DNA of 64,000 bases from Geothrix sp. (GCF_030219325.1 NZ_CP126625.1:2778857-2842856); one strand, 5' to 3'. Counted from the stretch's first letter, positions 17,518 through 26,859 are shown. Notes: a model not told the origin generated them from the sequence alone. Numbers and translations are program-made.

Positions 17518-19622
17518 ACGGCCTCCTGGACGGCGAGCTGCAGCAGCTCGGCGGGATCCAGGATCAGCACCACCCCGCCGTCGCCCATGATGGAGGCGCC
17601 GCTGATGCCGGGCAGGCTGGCGAGGTAGGGCGCCAGGGGCTTGATGACCACTTCCTGGCGGCGGACGAAGGTATCCACGATGATGCCCATCCTCCGCCCG
17701 GCCGCGGAGACCACCACCACGGAGAGGCCATCCGACTCGTCGGCGCTGTCCGGCGAGGCGGACTTCAGCAGGTGCTTCAACCGGCACACGCCGAGCACCT
17801 CTCCACGCAGGTTGATGGCCTGCCGGCTCGTGAGGTGGGACACGCTCTCCGGCGGGACGATGAGGGTCTCCTCCACGGCGGTGCCGGGGAGCGCAAAGAC
17901 CTGGTTGCCGCTCTTCACCAGCAGGGCGTCGATGATGGCCAGGGTCAGCGGCAGCTTGATGGTGAACACCGAGCCCTTGCCCACCGTGGAGCGCACGCCG
18001 ACGCGGCCGTTGAGCTTGCGGACGTTCGAACGCACCACGTCCATGCCCACGCCGCGCCCGGATATGTCCGTCACCTTGGCCGCCGTGCTGAACCCTGGCG
18101 CGAAGATCAGTTCGATCACTTCCTCGTCGGGCATGGCATCGGCGCGGTCCTGGGTCATCAGGCCCTTTTCCACGGCCTTGGCCCGGATGACCTTTGGATC
18201 GATGCCCTTGCCGTCGTCCTCGATCTCCACGACCACGCTGTCGCCCTCGTGGCGGGCCCGCAGGATCACGGTGCCCATCTCGGACTTGCCCGATTTCACC
18301 CGCGCCTCGGGCGTCTCGATGCCATGGTCGGCGCTGTTGCGGATGAGGTGGATCATCGGGTCGCCGAGCTCCTCGATGATGCTCTTGTCGATCTCGGTGT
18401 CCTCGCCGACCATCTGGAGGTCAATCTTCTTCCCGCTGGCCTTCGCCAGGTCCCGCAGCATGCGCGGGAACTTGGAGAAGATGGTCTTCACGGGGACCAT
18501 GCGGATGCCCAGCACCGAGGCCTGGATCTCCTTGCTGACGTGGTCGAGGTACACAGAGGCGTGGGCCAGTTCCTTCGCCACGGCCGAGGCGGGGTGCCCG
18601 TTGACCTGCGGCACGAGCCGTTCGACCAGGTGGCTGATCATGGTCTTGCTGATGATCAGCTCGGCCACGATGTTCATGAACTGCTCGAGCTTGGCCTGGC
18701 TCACCCGGATGGTATCGGAGGTGCCCTTGTCGTCGGAGTTGCGGCGGCCTGATTTGCGGCGGTCCTCGGCGACGGGGACGCCCTCTTCGGCGGCCGCCTC
18801 GGCTTCAGGCCCACCCCCGAGACTCAGCGGGTGGAACGTGATCGTGGCGTTCGTCACCGCCCCGAACACCTTGCGGACCTCCTCGATGGGCTCGGTGGCT
18901 TCGATGAGCAGCACCATGTCCAGGTGGAAGGCGCGGGAATCGAAGGACTCCAGGTCCACCAGGGGCTGCCGGGGCACCATCTGCCGGTGCAGCAGCCGTC
19001 CCACCAGCTCCACCATCTGGAACATGGAGAAGGGGTTGAAGGCGGTGCCGTAGATCGCGCCCGCCAGCTCGACATGGATTCCCAGAACAGTCTTTCCTTC
19101 CGCGAGGGCGGCGGCGGCCGTCTTCCTGCCCGCGGCATCCACGCCGGCAAGGCTCGGAGGAAGGTGGAGGTCGCCCTTGGGCGCCGCGGTCTTGGCGGCC
19201 GCCGCGGGGGCGCCACCCGTCTTCAGGGATTCGAGCCTGCGGATCAGGTCGGTGGGATCCGGATCTTCGGCCTCGCCCTGCTTCCTCACCTGGACGCGCA
19301 CGTCCTCGACCAGCACCTTGAGCATGTCCACGGTCTCGAAAAGCAGCTCCATGACCAGGTCGCTGAGTTCCATCCGGGACTTGCGGAGGTCGTCCAGCAC
19401 GTTCTCGCCGATGTGGGCCACGGCCTGGACCTTCTGGAGGCCCAGGAAGCCCGCGGCGCCCTTGATGGTGTGGACGCTGCGGAAGATGGCGTTCAGCAGG
19501 TCGAGATCGCCCGGCGCTTCCTCGAGGGCCAGGAAGTTGGTCTCGATCTGCTCGAAGTGCTCCTGCGCCTCAACGAGGAAGTCCTCATAGAAGCTGGGAT
19601 CGTCGAGGGCGAAATCGCTCAT
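17514..19622 (-). CDS. cheA: Chemotaxis histidine kinase CheA
   Basis: 702-residue kinase of a chemosensory array. P1 (Hpt) has the phosphorylated His at residue 51 (FRSVHTIKGAAGF); a linker of low complexity and a P2-like region follow; P3 begins near LEQFMNIVAELIISKTMI; P4 carries the N box HLIRNSADHGIETPE, DDGKGIDP and GRGVGMDVV; the C-terminal CheW-like P5 domain follows. All kinase motifs look intact. The start overlaps the upstream triple-CheW gene by 4 bp. Output partner is presumably the CheY at 21756. Confidence 0.95.
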   Translation of the reverse strand: MSDFALDDPSFYEDFLVEAQEHFEQIETNFLALEEAPGDLDLLNAIFRSVHTIKGAAGFLGLQKVQAVAHIGENVLDDLRKSRMELSDLVMELLFETVDMLKVLVEDVRVQVRKQGEAEDPDPTDLIRRLESLKTGGAPAAAAKTAAPKGDLHLPPSLAGVDAAGRKTAAAALAEGKTVLGIHVELAGAIYGTAFNPFSMFQMVELVGRLLHRQMVPRQPLVDLESFDSRAFHLDMVLLIEATEPIEEVRKVFGAVTNATITFHPLSLGGGPEAEAAAEEGVPVAEDRRKSGRRNSDDKGTSDTIRVSQAKLEQFMNIVAELIISKTMISHLVERLVPQVNGHPASAVAKELAHASVYLDHVSKEIQASVLGIRMVPVKTIFSKFPRMLRDLAKASGKKIDLQMVGEDTEIDKSIIEELGDPMIHLIRNSADHGIETPEARVKSGKSEMGTVILRARHEGDSVVVEIEDDGKGIDPKVIRAKAVEKGLMTQDRADAMPDEEVIELIFAPGFSTAAKVTDISGRGVGMDVVRSNVRKLNGRVGVRSTVGKGSVFTIKLPLTLAIIDALLVKSGNQVFALPGTAVEETLIVPPESVSHLTSRQAINLRGEVLGVCRLKHLLKSASPDSADESDGLSVVVVSAAGRRMGIIVDTFVRRQEVVIKPLAPYLASLPGISGASIMGDGGVVLILDPAELLQLAVQEAV

Positions 19623-21142
19623 GGCTCACCCGTCCTGTTGCGGCGCCCCTGGAGGCCCTGAAGCTGCTCGGTCTCCGCATCGGTCAATAGCTGCTGAAGC
19701 TCGAGCAGGAAGATCATGCTGTTGTCCAGACGCGCCACCTTCTCGATGTAGCGGTTGGCACCCACGGCCGTGACGGCGGGCGGAGGTCCGAAGCGGTGCA
19801 GATCCACGGGCCGGACTTCGTCCACCGCGTCCACCACCAGCCCCGTGAACACGCCCCCGATGCTGGTGATGAGGATGCGGGAGATGGTCGTCGCCTCGAT
19901 GCGGTCCAGGCCGAACCGGGTGCGCAGGTCCACCACGGGCATCACCTCTCCGCGGAGGTTCAGCACGCCATCCACGAAATGGGGGGCGCGCGGCACGGGG
20001 GTGATCTGGCCGACCATGATGATCTCGCGGACCTCGTGGAGACGGAGACCGTAGCTTTCGGGGCCGAGGCGGAAGACCACCAGCTCCAGGTTGGGCACCG
20101 TCTCCTGCACGCGCGTGTCGGAGAGCCCGAGCCCCTGGCCCATGGCCGCGATCTTCTCCTGGTCGTCGCCCGTGATGATCTTCAGCACGTTGATGAGGCT
20201 CACCATCCGGCCCGGCAGCAGGAGGATGCCTTCCAGATGCTCGCGCTCGGCCTCGGACAGGGTCTGGGGCGGGGGCAGGACCTGCTCATCCTGCACGCGG
20301 AGGATCTCCTGGATCTCATCGACCACGACGCCGATCTTCGCGGCCCCGAAGGAGAGCAGCACCACCATGTCCCGCTTGCGCTCCATGGCGCCCTGCTGGA
20401 TGGAGAGGATCTCGGACAGGTCCACGAGGGGCATGACCTGGTCCCGGAGGCAGATCACCCCCAGCACGTAGTCCGGCGCATCGGGCACCTTGGTGACGGG
20501 TGGCAATTCGACGATCTCCTCGACGTCGTGGAGGGCGATGCCGAAGGATTCGGACCCCAGGCGGAAGGTGACGAAGGGACGGCCATCCTCTTCGATGGTC
20601 TCCCCGGCTTCGTCCCCGGCCCCCGTGAAGGTACCGGCCATGCCGAGGTCATCGAAGTCCGCCCGCCGGGTGAGCTCCGAGCTCTCCAGGAGCTTCTCGA
20701 GGTGGATCAGGGTGATCAGGCGGCTGCCCACCGTGACCATGCCGGCCAGGTACTCCGCGCGGATGCCCGCCACCAGGGGGGGCGTTTCGCGGATGGCGTG
20801 ATCCTCCAGGCGCACCACCTCCGCCACGGAATCGACCTGCAGCCCGGTGGGGCCGCTGGCCAGGCGCAGCACGATGATGCGGGTCTTCGAGGTGGGCTCC
20901 TGGGGGGCCAGGTGGAAGCGGTTGCGGCTGTCGATGACGGGGATGATGAGGCCGCGCAGGTTGATGACGCCGAGGATGAAGCTGGGGCTGCCCGGCACCG
21001 GCGTGACGTCGGTGCGGTGGGTGATCTCCTGCACCCGGTCGATGTCCAGCCCGAACTCCACCCCATCCAGGGTGAAGGTCACCAGCTGGCCCGATGGCAC
21101 CAGCTCCGTGGCGAGGAGGGCCTGGGTGGACTGGGCGGCCAT
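19619..21142 (-). CDS. Triple CheW-domain coupling protein
   Basis: 507-residue protein of three consecutive CheW domains: first at about 15-160 (VTFTLDGVEFGLDIDRVQEI, GVINLRGLIIPVID), second at 185-330 (FRLGSESFGIALHDVEEIVEL, GVICLRDQVMPLVD), third at 350-490 (FRLGPESYGLRLHEVREI, GVLNLRGEVMPVVD). Each keeps the hydrophobic core and NLRG-like turn of the family. A three-domain coupler could bridge several receptor/kinase units. It starts 3 bp after the stop of the CheZ-like gene and overlaps cheA. Confidence 0.9.
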   Translation of the reverse strand: MAAQSTQALLATELVPSGQLVTFTLDGVEFGLDIDRVQEITHRTDVTPVPGSPSFILGVINLRGLIIPVIDSRNRFHLAPQEPTSKTRIIVLRLASGPTGLQVDSVAEVVRLEDHAIRETPPLVAGIRAEYLAGMVTVGSRLITLIHLEKLLESSELTRRADFDDLGMAGTFTGAGDEAGETIEEDGRPFVTFRLGSESFGIALHDVEEIVELPPVTKVPDAPDYVLGVICLRDQVMPLVDLSEILSIQQGAMERKRDMVVLLSFGAAKIGVVVDEIQEILRVQDEQVLPPPQTLSEAEREHLEGILLLPGRMVSLINVLKIITGDDQEKIAAMGQGLGLSDTRVQETVPNLELVVFRLGPESYGLRLHEVREIIMVGQITPVPRAPHFVDGVLNLRGEVMPVVDLRTRFGLDRIEATTISRILITSIGGVFTGLVVDAVDEVRPVDLHRFGPPPAVTAVGANRYIEKVARLDNSMIFLLELQQLLTDAETEQLQGLQGRRNRTGEP

Positions 21143-21145
21143 GGC

Positions 21146-21745
21146 TTACCCCTTTTTCTGAGACTTGAAGGCCTCGATCACCGCATCCGCGTGGGCCTTG
21201 TTTTCGTCGGGCGTGGTGCCGGTCTGGGCGATGGTGTGGCTGATCGAAGGCCGTTCCACGTCACTCTTCAGGCCCGTGCCGAGCAGGTCGATGATGTAGT
21301 CATGGATCTGGCGCAGGTGGTGGACGATGCGCTCCAGCTTCTGCCGGGTGATGTCCTGGAACTGCATCAGGTCCATGGCCTCGAAGACCTTGTCCTGAAT
21401 CTCCTTGCTGGCGCTCATGACCTCGTGGATGGCCTTCTGGACGCCCTGCGACTGGGCCCCCTCATGGCGCATCATGTCGGTGACGAGCTGCTGCTGGCGG
21501 GCGACGAGCTGGCTGATCTGGTCCAGCTGATCCATGACCTTGTTGGATTCGCGCTCGGTGACCGAGGTGACCGTATCCAGCTCGGAGATCACGTGGCCGC
21601 TGCCGTCCTTGTGGGGCTCGGCGTGCACAGAGGCGGCGGGCGGCGCCGGGACAGGCTCCGCGACGGGGGCCTTGGCGGCCGCCTTGGGCTTCTTGGGGGG
21701 TTTTCCGCCTCCGGCGAGGAGGGCGTCGATTTCGGACTGGTCCAT
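21146..21745 (-). CDS. CheZ-like phosphatase
   Basis: 199 residues, mostly helical. The core element LMQFQDITRQKLERIVHHL (about 135-153) corresponds to the CheZ region with the catalytic Gln in the DFQDxTxQ motif, and the Asp just before is kept. The N-terminus has a short motif DQSEIDALLAGGG that resembles the FliN/FliM-type N-terminal peptide that binds CheY or P-rings; the stretch 15-50 is Ala/Pro-rich. It probably removes the phosphate from CheY. It lies between cheY and the triple CheW gene. Confidence 0.75.
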   Translation of the reverse strand: MDQSEIDALLAGGGKPPKKPKAAAKAPVAEPVPAPPAASVHAEPHKDGSGHVISELDTVTSVTERESNKVMDQLDQISQLVARQQQLVTDMMRHEGAQSQGVQKAIHEVMSASKEIQDKVFEAMDLMQFQDITRQKLERIVHHLRQIHDYIIDLLGTGLKSDVERPSISHTIAQTGTTPDENKAHADAVIEAFKSQKKG

Positions 21746-21755
21746 GGCCTGCTCC

Positions 21756-22112
21756 CTACCCGAGGAGGGACTCGATCTTTTCCTTGAGGGTCTCCGGGGT
21801 GAACGGCTTCACCACGTAGTTGTTCACGCCGGCCTGCAGGGCCTCGACGATGTCCTCCTTGGCGGCGTTGGTCGTCACCATGAGGATCGGGATGGCCGCG
21901 TTCTGGCCACGGACGGTCTTCACGAATTCGAGGCCATCCATCTCCGGCATGTTCCAGTCGGTGATGATCATTTCCACCCCGCCCTGGCCGAGCTTCTCGA
22001 GCCCGCTCTTGCCGTTCTCACCCTCGACCACGTCGGTGTAGCCGATGCGGGACAGGGTGTTGATGATGATGCGCCGCATCGTCGAGGAATCGTCCACGAT
22101 GAGGATCTTCAC
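21756..22112 (-). CDS. cheY: Single-domain response regulator CheY
   Basis: 118-residue receiver domain. The acidic pocket is IVDDSS (Asp7, Asp8), the phosphorylation site Asp52 sits in IITDWNMPEMDG, the conserved Thr is in MVTTNA and the Lys in NYVVKPF. The sequence is near to the chemotaxis CheY type with the WNMP signature. It is the second gene of the operon, ahead of the CheZ-like gene. The target (flagellar motor or pilus) is not visible here. Confidence 0.95.
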   Translation of the reverse strand: MKILIVDDSSTMRRIIINTLSRIGYTDVVEGENGKSGLEKLGQGGVEMIITDWNMPEMDGLEFVKTVRGQNAAIPILMVTTNAAKEDIVEALQAGVNNYVVKPFTPETLKEKIESLLG

Positions 22113-22145
22113 GGGGGCCTCCTGGAATGAGTGGTGTGACTGGGG

Positions 22146-22541
22146 TCAGAGGGAGGGGGGAGGCGCGGAGGCCTCCAGGAACTTCACGAGGGCTTCAAGG
22201 TCATCGGGGTAGACGTTCTGGAACTTGACGCCCAGCTCATAGCCTCCGGGGTCCATCTGTTCGACGCGGACGACCATGCCGAGGGCGACCAGAGGCCGGA
22301 CCTCAGCGTCCTGGACGGGGCCGAAGTGGTTCTGGTAGCGGCCCCAGCCCGGAACGCGGAGTTCCAGCTTGAGCAGAGTGCCCAGGGGGTAGGCCCGGGG
22401 GGAATCCACCAGGAGCCCGCCACCCGACACATCCTTGTAGCTGCTCGTGGCCGGCACGTCCCCCTTGTGGAAGCTCAACTCCTGGAAACTCAGGGTGGCT
22501 TCCAGGGGAATCCGTTGGTACTGTCGGCGTTCCTTGCTCAT
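22146..22541 (-). CDS. PilZ-domain protein
   Basis: 131-residue PilZ domain, a c-di-GMP receptor. The RxxxR signature is in RRQYQRIPL near the start and the DxSxxG signature in DVSGGGLLVDSP, both intact, followed by the beta-barrel core. I start it at ATG 22541 (MSKERRQY), preceded by GAGGAC; an upstream ATG at 22595 would add 18 residues of Pro-rich sequence. It is the first gene of the chemotaxis operon and suggests that c-di-GMP feeds into this pathway. Confidence 0.85.
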   Translation of the reverse strand: MSKERRQYQRIPLEATLSFQELSFHKGDVPATSSYKDVSGGGLLVDSPRAYPLGTLLKLELRVPGWGRYQNHFGPVQDAEVRPLVALGMVVRVEQMDPGGYELGVKFQNVYPDDLEALVKFLEASAPPPSL

Positions 22542-22684
22542 GGGCGTCCTCACATGGGGCATCGGAGGGGGGGGATTCAGACTTGAATCCTGCAAAAGCT
22601 GCCCCGAACGGCCCGGAGGCGGACCGGGCTGGGATAGACTTGAAACCGTGCGCGCGCCCCGAGGGGGCGCACCCCGGAGGTTCC

Positions 22685-23227
22685 ATGCCCGCTGCCCCAG
22701 GCCCCTGCCCCATGGACCCCGGCCAGATGGAAGCCGCGCTCCGGCGTCTGGCGGCGGACCTGATGGCCCGGGTGGGCCCGGACGAGGAGGTCGTCCTCCT
22801 GGGCATCCGTTCCCGGGGGCTCCCCCTCGCCGAGCGGCTGGCCAGCCTCCTGCGGGCCACCACCGGAGCCCAGGTGCCGGTGGGCTCCCTGGACATCACC
22901 CTCTACCGGGACGACCTGACCGAGATGGTGGGCAGCCCCATCGTCCGCCCGACGGAGATCCCTTTCACCCTCAAGGAGCGCACCGTCGTCCTGGTGGACG
23001 ACGTCCTCTACACGGGCCGGACCGTCCGGGCCGCCCTGGACGCCCTGCTGGACCACGGGCGCCCCCGCCGGGTCATGCTCCTGGTCATGGCCGACCGCAG
23101 CGGCCGCGAGCTGCCCATCCAGGCCGACCTGGCCTGCCTGCGGGTCGAGGTCCCCCCGGGCCACCGGGTGGCGGTCCGGGTGAAGGAGATCGACGGCGAA
23201 GACGGCGTGACCGTGGAGGCCTGCTGA
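22685..23227 (+). CDS. pyrR: Pyrimidine regulator/uracil phosphoribosyltransferase PyrR
   Basis: 180-residue bifunctional protein. It has the PRPP-binding signature VVLVDDVLYTGRTVRAA and the family segments GIRSRGLPLAERL, TLYRDDLTE and DRSGRELPIQAD. In many bacteria it binds pyr mRNA to attenuate transcription and also makes UMP from uracil. GGAGG lies 4 bp before ATG 22685. Its stop and the pyrB start share an A (TGATG). Just upstream, 22648-22672, is a GC-rich hairpin, but I do not see the PyrR-binding consensus, so regulation is unproven. Confidence 0.92.
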   Translation: MPAAPGPCPMDPGQMEAALRRLAADLMARVGPDEEVVLLGIRSRGLPLAERLASLLRATTGAQVPVGSLDITLYRDDLTEMVGSPIVRPTEIPFTLKERTVVLVDDVLYTGRTVRAALDALLDHGRPRRVMLLVMADRSGRELPIQADLACLRVEVPPGHRVAVRVKEIDGEDGVTVEAC

Positions 23228-24186
23228 TGACCTCCGAGCGCTATGTCTTCCCCCACAAGCACCTGCTGGGCATCGAGCCCCTCAGTCCCCGGGACATCAC
23301 CGCCCTGCTCGACCAGGCCCAAGCCTTCGAGGAGGTCTGTGAGCGCCCCGCCATCAAGATCGTCCCCGCCCTGCGCAAGAAGCTGGTGGTGAACCTGTTC
23401 TTCGAGAACAGCACCCGCACCCGCAACAGCTTCGAGATCGCCGAGAAGCGCCTCTCCGCCGAGATCATCAACTTCGACGCCGACACCAGCAGCCTGAACA
23501 AGGGCGAGACCCTGGTCGACACGGCCATGAACCTGGAGGCCATGCACCCGGACCTCATCGTCATGCGGCACAGCGCCCCCGGGGCCCACGCCCTGCTGTC
23601 CCGGCACATGAAGGCCAGCATCGTGAACGCCGGCGATGGCGCCCACGAGCACCCCACCCAGGCCCTGCTGGACGCCTATACCCTGCGCAAGCACTTCGGG
23701 AAGCTGGAAGGCCTGCGGGTCGCCATCGTGGGCGACATCCGCAACAGCCGAGTGGTGCGCTCCAACCTCTGGCTGCTGACCCGCATGGGCGCCAAGGTCA
23801 CCCTGGTGGGGCCCCCGACGCTGGTCCCCCAGGAGATGAAGGCCACCTGGCCTTCCATCGAGATCTGCCATGACTTCGACGCGGTGATCCCGGATCAGGA
23901 CGCCATCATGATGTTGCGGGCCCAGTTCGAGCGGGGCACCGGCGCCTACATCCCCGGCCAGGGCGAGTACAGCCGGTTCTACCAGCTCAATCCCGCCCGC
24001 ATGAAGCGCGCGAAGAAGGACGTGGTGGTGCTGCACCCAGGCCCCATCAACCGCGGCCTGGAGATCACCAGCGACGTGGCCGACGGCCCCAACAACCTCA
24101 TCCTCGATCAGGTCACCAACGGCGTGCCGGTCCGCATGGCCGTGCTCTACCTGTTGTCCCATCCGCATGGGGAACAGGTGCCGTAA
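23227..24186 (+). CDS. pyrB: Aspartate carbamoyltransferase catalytic subunit
   Basis: 319-residue enzyme that condenses carbamoyl phosphate with aspartate in the second step of pyrimidine synthesis. The carbamoyl-phosphate site [13 protein letters not shown] and the HPTQALLD and HPGPINRG elements are present, with the 80s-loop region SLNKGETL. Length is normal for the catalytic chain; no regulatory pyrI gene follows. The start overlaps pyrR by one base and the stop overlaps the next gene (TAATG), which gives strong coupling. Confidence 0.96.
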   Translation: MTSERYVFPHKHLLGIEPLSPRDITALLDQAQAFEEVCERPAIKIVPALRKKLVVNLFFENSTRTRNSFEIAEKRLSAEIINFDADTSSLNKGETLVDTAMNLEAMHPDLIVMRHSAPGAHALLSRHMKASIVNAGDGAHEHPTQALLDAYTLRKHFGKLEGLRVAIVGDIRNSRVVRSNLWLLTRMGAKVTLVGPPTLVPQEMKATWPSIEICHDFDAVIPDQDAIMMLRAQFERGTGAYIPGQGEYSRFYQLNPARMKRAKKDVVVLHPGPINRGLEITSDVADGPNNLILDQVTNGVPVRMAVLYLLSHPHGEQVP

Positions 24187-24767
24187 TGGCTGTCCCGGCG
24201 GAGCGGATCCTCCATTCCATCCATGTCCTGCGGGGCGAACGGGTTCTTTTCGATGCCGATCTGGCGGCCCTGTATGAGGTCGAGAGCCGGGCCCTCGTCC
24301 AGGCCGTGAAGCGGAACCTTGAGCGGTTTCCTGACGATTTCATGTTCCAGCTCACGGACCGAGAATGGAGCGACTTGAAATCACAATCTGTGATCTCAAG
24401 TTCATGGGGTGGCCGCCGCTCGGTCCCGTACGCCTTCACAGAACTGGGAGTGGCCATGCTTTCCAGCGTTCTCAACAGTGAGCGCGCCATTCAAGTCAAT
24501 ATCTCGGGGACTACCCCCAGATCGGACAGTGCGAATGCACTGTCCTCCCGCTCCTACCCTTCGGGTGTTCGCGGATGGGGCCCCGTCATGCGGGCCTTCA
24601 CCCAACTTCGGGGGATGCTGGCCGCCCACTCGGACCTGGCTCGCAAGATGGATGCCCTGGAACGCAAATACGACGGCCAGTTCCGGGTGGTCTTCGAAGC
24701 CATCCGCGATCTGATGACACCTCCCACCCCAGTCAAGAAGCCCATCGGCTTCCGCCCGAAGAGGTAG
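24186..24767 (+). CDS. ORF6N-domain protein with inserted segment
   Basis: 193 residues. Residues 5-70 are an ORF6N domain ([25 protein letters not shown], then [18 protein letters not shown]), a DNA-binding module common in phage antirepressors and host genes. The usual next part ([25 protein letters not shown], then [11 protein letters not shown]) is interrupted after VNI by 29 in-frame residues (residues 103-131) rich in Ser, Arg and Gly that the family lacks. The insert DNA contains a 22-bp perfect palindrome. The ATG overlaps the pyrB stop. Its role in a pyrimidine operon is unknown. Confidence 0.75.
   Translation: MAVPAERILHSIHVLRGERVLFDADLAALYEVESRALVQAVKRNLERFPDDFMFQLTDREWSDLKSQSVISSSWGGRRSVPYAFTELGVAMLSSVLNSERAIQVNISGTTPRSDSANALSSRSYPSGVRGWGPVMRAFTQLRGMLAAHSDLARKMDALERKYDGQFRVVFEAIRDLMTPPTPVKKPIGFRPKR
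24524..24545. repeat. Palindrome within the ORF6N gene insert
   Basis: GGACAGTGC, four loop bases and GCACTGTCC form a perfect 9-bp inverted repeat in the middle of the in-frame insertion. A further weak hairpin, GGGGACTACCCC, precedes it. It looks like a small palindromic element that entered the gene without breaking the frame. Confidence 0.6.
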
Positions 24768-24769
24768 CC

Positions 24770-25258
24770 GTGAGCGCCCCCGTCGAAGTCCTGTCCCGCC
24801 TGCTCTGGCTCCGCGACACCGCCGCCCTGCCGGACCGGGCCCTGGCCGACCAGTTGGGTCTGGACGCCAAGGCCCTGGCAGGCCTCGTGCAGTCCCATCC
24901 GGAGCGGTTCCACGAGTCCCTGGTCTTCGCCCTCACGGCCGAGGAGCGGCAGAAGATCCCGGATGGCCCGGTGCTGGCCTTCACGGAGGCCGGCGCCGCC
25001 CTGCTGACCGGCCTGCTGCCCGGGAAGGAACCCACCCTACTGGCCCTGCTGCCCGCCTTCGCGGAGGCCCGGCACGTGCTCACCTCCCAGGCCGAACTGT
25101 CCGCGCGGGTCTCCGCCCTGGAGCAGAAGCTCGACCTCGTCCTCAAGTCCCTCCAGGGCGAGGGGGAGGAGACCCATGCCGAGCACCGCATCGGCTTCGT
25201 GCCGGAGGACCTGCCCAAGGGCTTGAAGGCCCGGCAGCGCACGGCGAAGAAGGGATGA
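24770..25258 (+). CDS. Diverged ORF6N-like protein
   Basis: 162-residue protein whose architecture parallels the gene just before it: RLLWLRDTAALPDRALADQLGL, then HPERFHESLVFALTAEERQ, VLAFTEAGAALLTGLL and a helical C-terminus with a coiled-coil-like stretch (SARVSALEQKLDLVLKSL). The identity is low, so it is an old paralog or a distant ORF6N relative. GTG 24770 follows the previous stop by 2 bp with a GAGG site. It overlaps gpmI by 4 bp. No function is assigned. Confidence 0.65.
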   Translation: MSAPVEVLSRLLWLRDTAALPDRALADQLGLDAKALAGLVQSHPERFHESLVFALTAEERQKIPDGPVLAFTEAGAALLTGLLPGKEPTLLALLPAFAEARHVLTSQAELSARVSALEQKLDLVLKSLQGEGEETHAEHRIGFVPEDLPKGLKARQRTAKKG

Positions 25259-26790
25259 ATGCATCCATGATCCAAGGCCCAGTCACCCTCCTCATCCTCG
25301 ACGGCTTCGGCGACGGCCCCCGCAATGCCTTCGACGCGACCTTCATGGCCGCCATGCCCCGCTTCAACGCCCTACGGAAGACCTACGCCGCCACCCAGCT
25401 GCAGACCAGTGGCGAGGCCGTGGGCCTGCCTGAGGGCCAGTTCGGCAACTCCGAGGTGGGCCACATGAACCTGGGCGCAGGCCGGGTCGTGTGGCAGGAG
25501 CTCACCCGCATCGACGCCGCCATCCGGCGGGGCGGCTTCCGCGAGAATGCCGCCATCGGCGCCCTGCTGGCCGGCCTGAAGGCCTCGGGGAAACGGCTGC
25601 ACCTGCTCGGCCTGGTGAGCGATGGTGGCGTCCACAGCCACCAGAACCACCTGGTGGCCCTGGCCCAGTGGGCCCAGGCCGAGGGCGTGCCCACCACCAT
25701 CCACGCCATCACCGATGGTCGCGATACGGGCCAGAAGAGCGCCGACGGCTTCCTCCAGTGGCTCCAGTTCCAGCTGCGGAACACGCCCCTGGTGACCATC
25801 GGCTCGGTCTGCGGCCGCTACACGGCCATGGACCGCGACAAGCGCTGGGAGCGCACCGAGCAGGCCTGGAAACTCTACGTGGACGGTGAGGCGCCCCAGC
25901 AGTCACCGGATGCCCTGGCGGCCATCACCGCCGCCTACGGCCGCGGGGAGACCGATGAGTTCATCGCCCCCACCCGCCTGGACGCCTTCCACCCCTTCGC
26001 CGATGGCGATGGGGTCCTCTTCTTCAACTTCCGGGCGGACCGGGCCCGGCAGCTGTGCCACGCCCTCGTGCATCCGGCCTTCGCCGGATTCGCGCCGAAG
26101 CGCCGCCCCGCGGTGAAGCTGGTCACCTTCACGGCCTACGACGTGGAGCTGGAGCCCTTCGTGTCCGTGGCCTACCCGCCCCAGAGCCTGGATCTCATCC
26201 TGGGCGAGCTCATCAGCACCCAGGGCTGGAAGCAGTTCCGCACCGCCGAGACGGAGAAGTACGCGCACGTCACCTACTTCTTCAACGGAGGCCGGGAAGA
26301 GCCCTTCGAGGGCGAAGAGCGGCGCCTGGTGCCATCCCCCAAGGTGGCCACCTACGACCTGCAGCCCGAGATGAGCCTGGCGGACGTGAGTCAGGGCCTG
26401 GAAACGGCCATCCGCACCGGCACCTACCGCCTGCTGGTGTGCAACCTGGCCAATCCCGACATGATCGGCCACACGGGCGACCTCGCCGCAGCCGTTGTGG
26501 CCTGCGAAGCCGTGGATGCCGCGGTGGGACGCATTGCCGACGCCACTCTGGCCATGGGCGGCGCCCTGTTCATCACGGCGGACCACGGCAACTGCGAGTG
26601 CATGCGGGCCGAAGATGGCAACCCCCACACGGCCCACACCCTGAACCCCGTTCCTGCCCTGCTGGTGGCCAAAGGCTTCGAGGCCCGGCAGCTCCGGAGT
26701 GGCGGCGCCCTCAGCGATGTGGCGCCCACCCTCCTGAAGCTCTTCGGACTGGAGCAGCCCGGCGTCATGGATGGCCGCAGCCTGCTCTGA
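25255..26790 (+). CDS. gpmI: 2,3-bisphosphoglycerate-independent phosphoglycerate mutase
   Basis: 511-residue alkaline-phosphatase-superfamily enzyme that interconverts 3- and 2-phosphoglycerate in glycolysis. The metal-binding Asp16 is in LLILDGFGD, the phosphorylated Ser66 in GNSEVGHMNLGAGR, the DGRDT and AMDRDKRWERT segments bind substrate, and the C-terminal metal site is FITADHGNCE and HTAHTLNPVP. The length is typical. ATG 25255 overlaps the stop of the preceding gene (ATGA); a second ATG 12 bp on is possible. It is the last gene of the pyrR operon-like run. Confidence 0.95.
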   Translation: MNASMIQGPVTLLILDGFGDGPRNAFDATFMAAMPRFNALRKTYAATQLQTSGEAVGLPEGQFGNSEVGHMNLGAGRVVWQELTRIDAAIRRGGFRENAAIGALLAGLKASGKRLHLLGLVSDGGVHSHQNHLVALAQWAQAEGVPTTIHAITDGRDTGQKSADGFLQWLQFQLRNTPLVTIGSVCGRYTAMDRDKRWERTEQAWKLYVDGEAPQQSPDALAAITAAYGRGETDEFIAPTRLDAFHPFADGDGVLFFNFRADRARQLCHALVHPAFAGFAPKRRPAVKLVTFTAYDVELEPFVSVAYPPQSLDLILGELISTQGWKQFRTAETEKYAHVTYFFNGGREEPFEGEERRLVPSPKVATYDLQPEMSLADVSQGLETAIRTGTYRLLVCNLANPDMIGHTGDLAAAVVACEAVDAAVGRIADATLAMGGALFITADHGNCECMRAEDGNPHTAHTLNPVPALLVAKGFEARQLRSGGALSDVAPTLLKLFGLEQPGVMDGRSLL

Positions 26791-26859
26791 CTGGGATTCA
26801 CCCAAGGCCCGGATCCGGTCGATGGTTACTCAGAACCCAAGCTGCACAAGGGAACCCGG

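Noticed and set aside
22596-22684. PyrR-binding attenuator upstream of pyrR
   Set aside because: A GC-rich hairpin exists at 22648-22672, but the PyrR RNA consensus and a terminator with U-tract are not seen.
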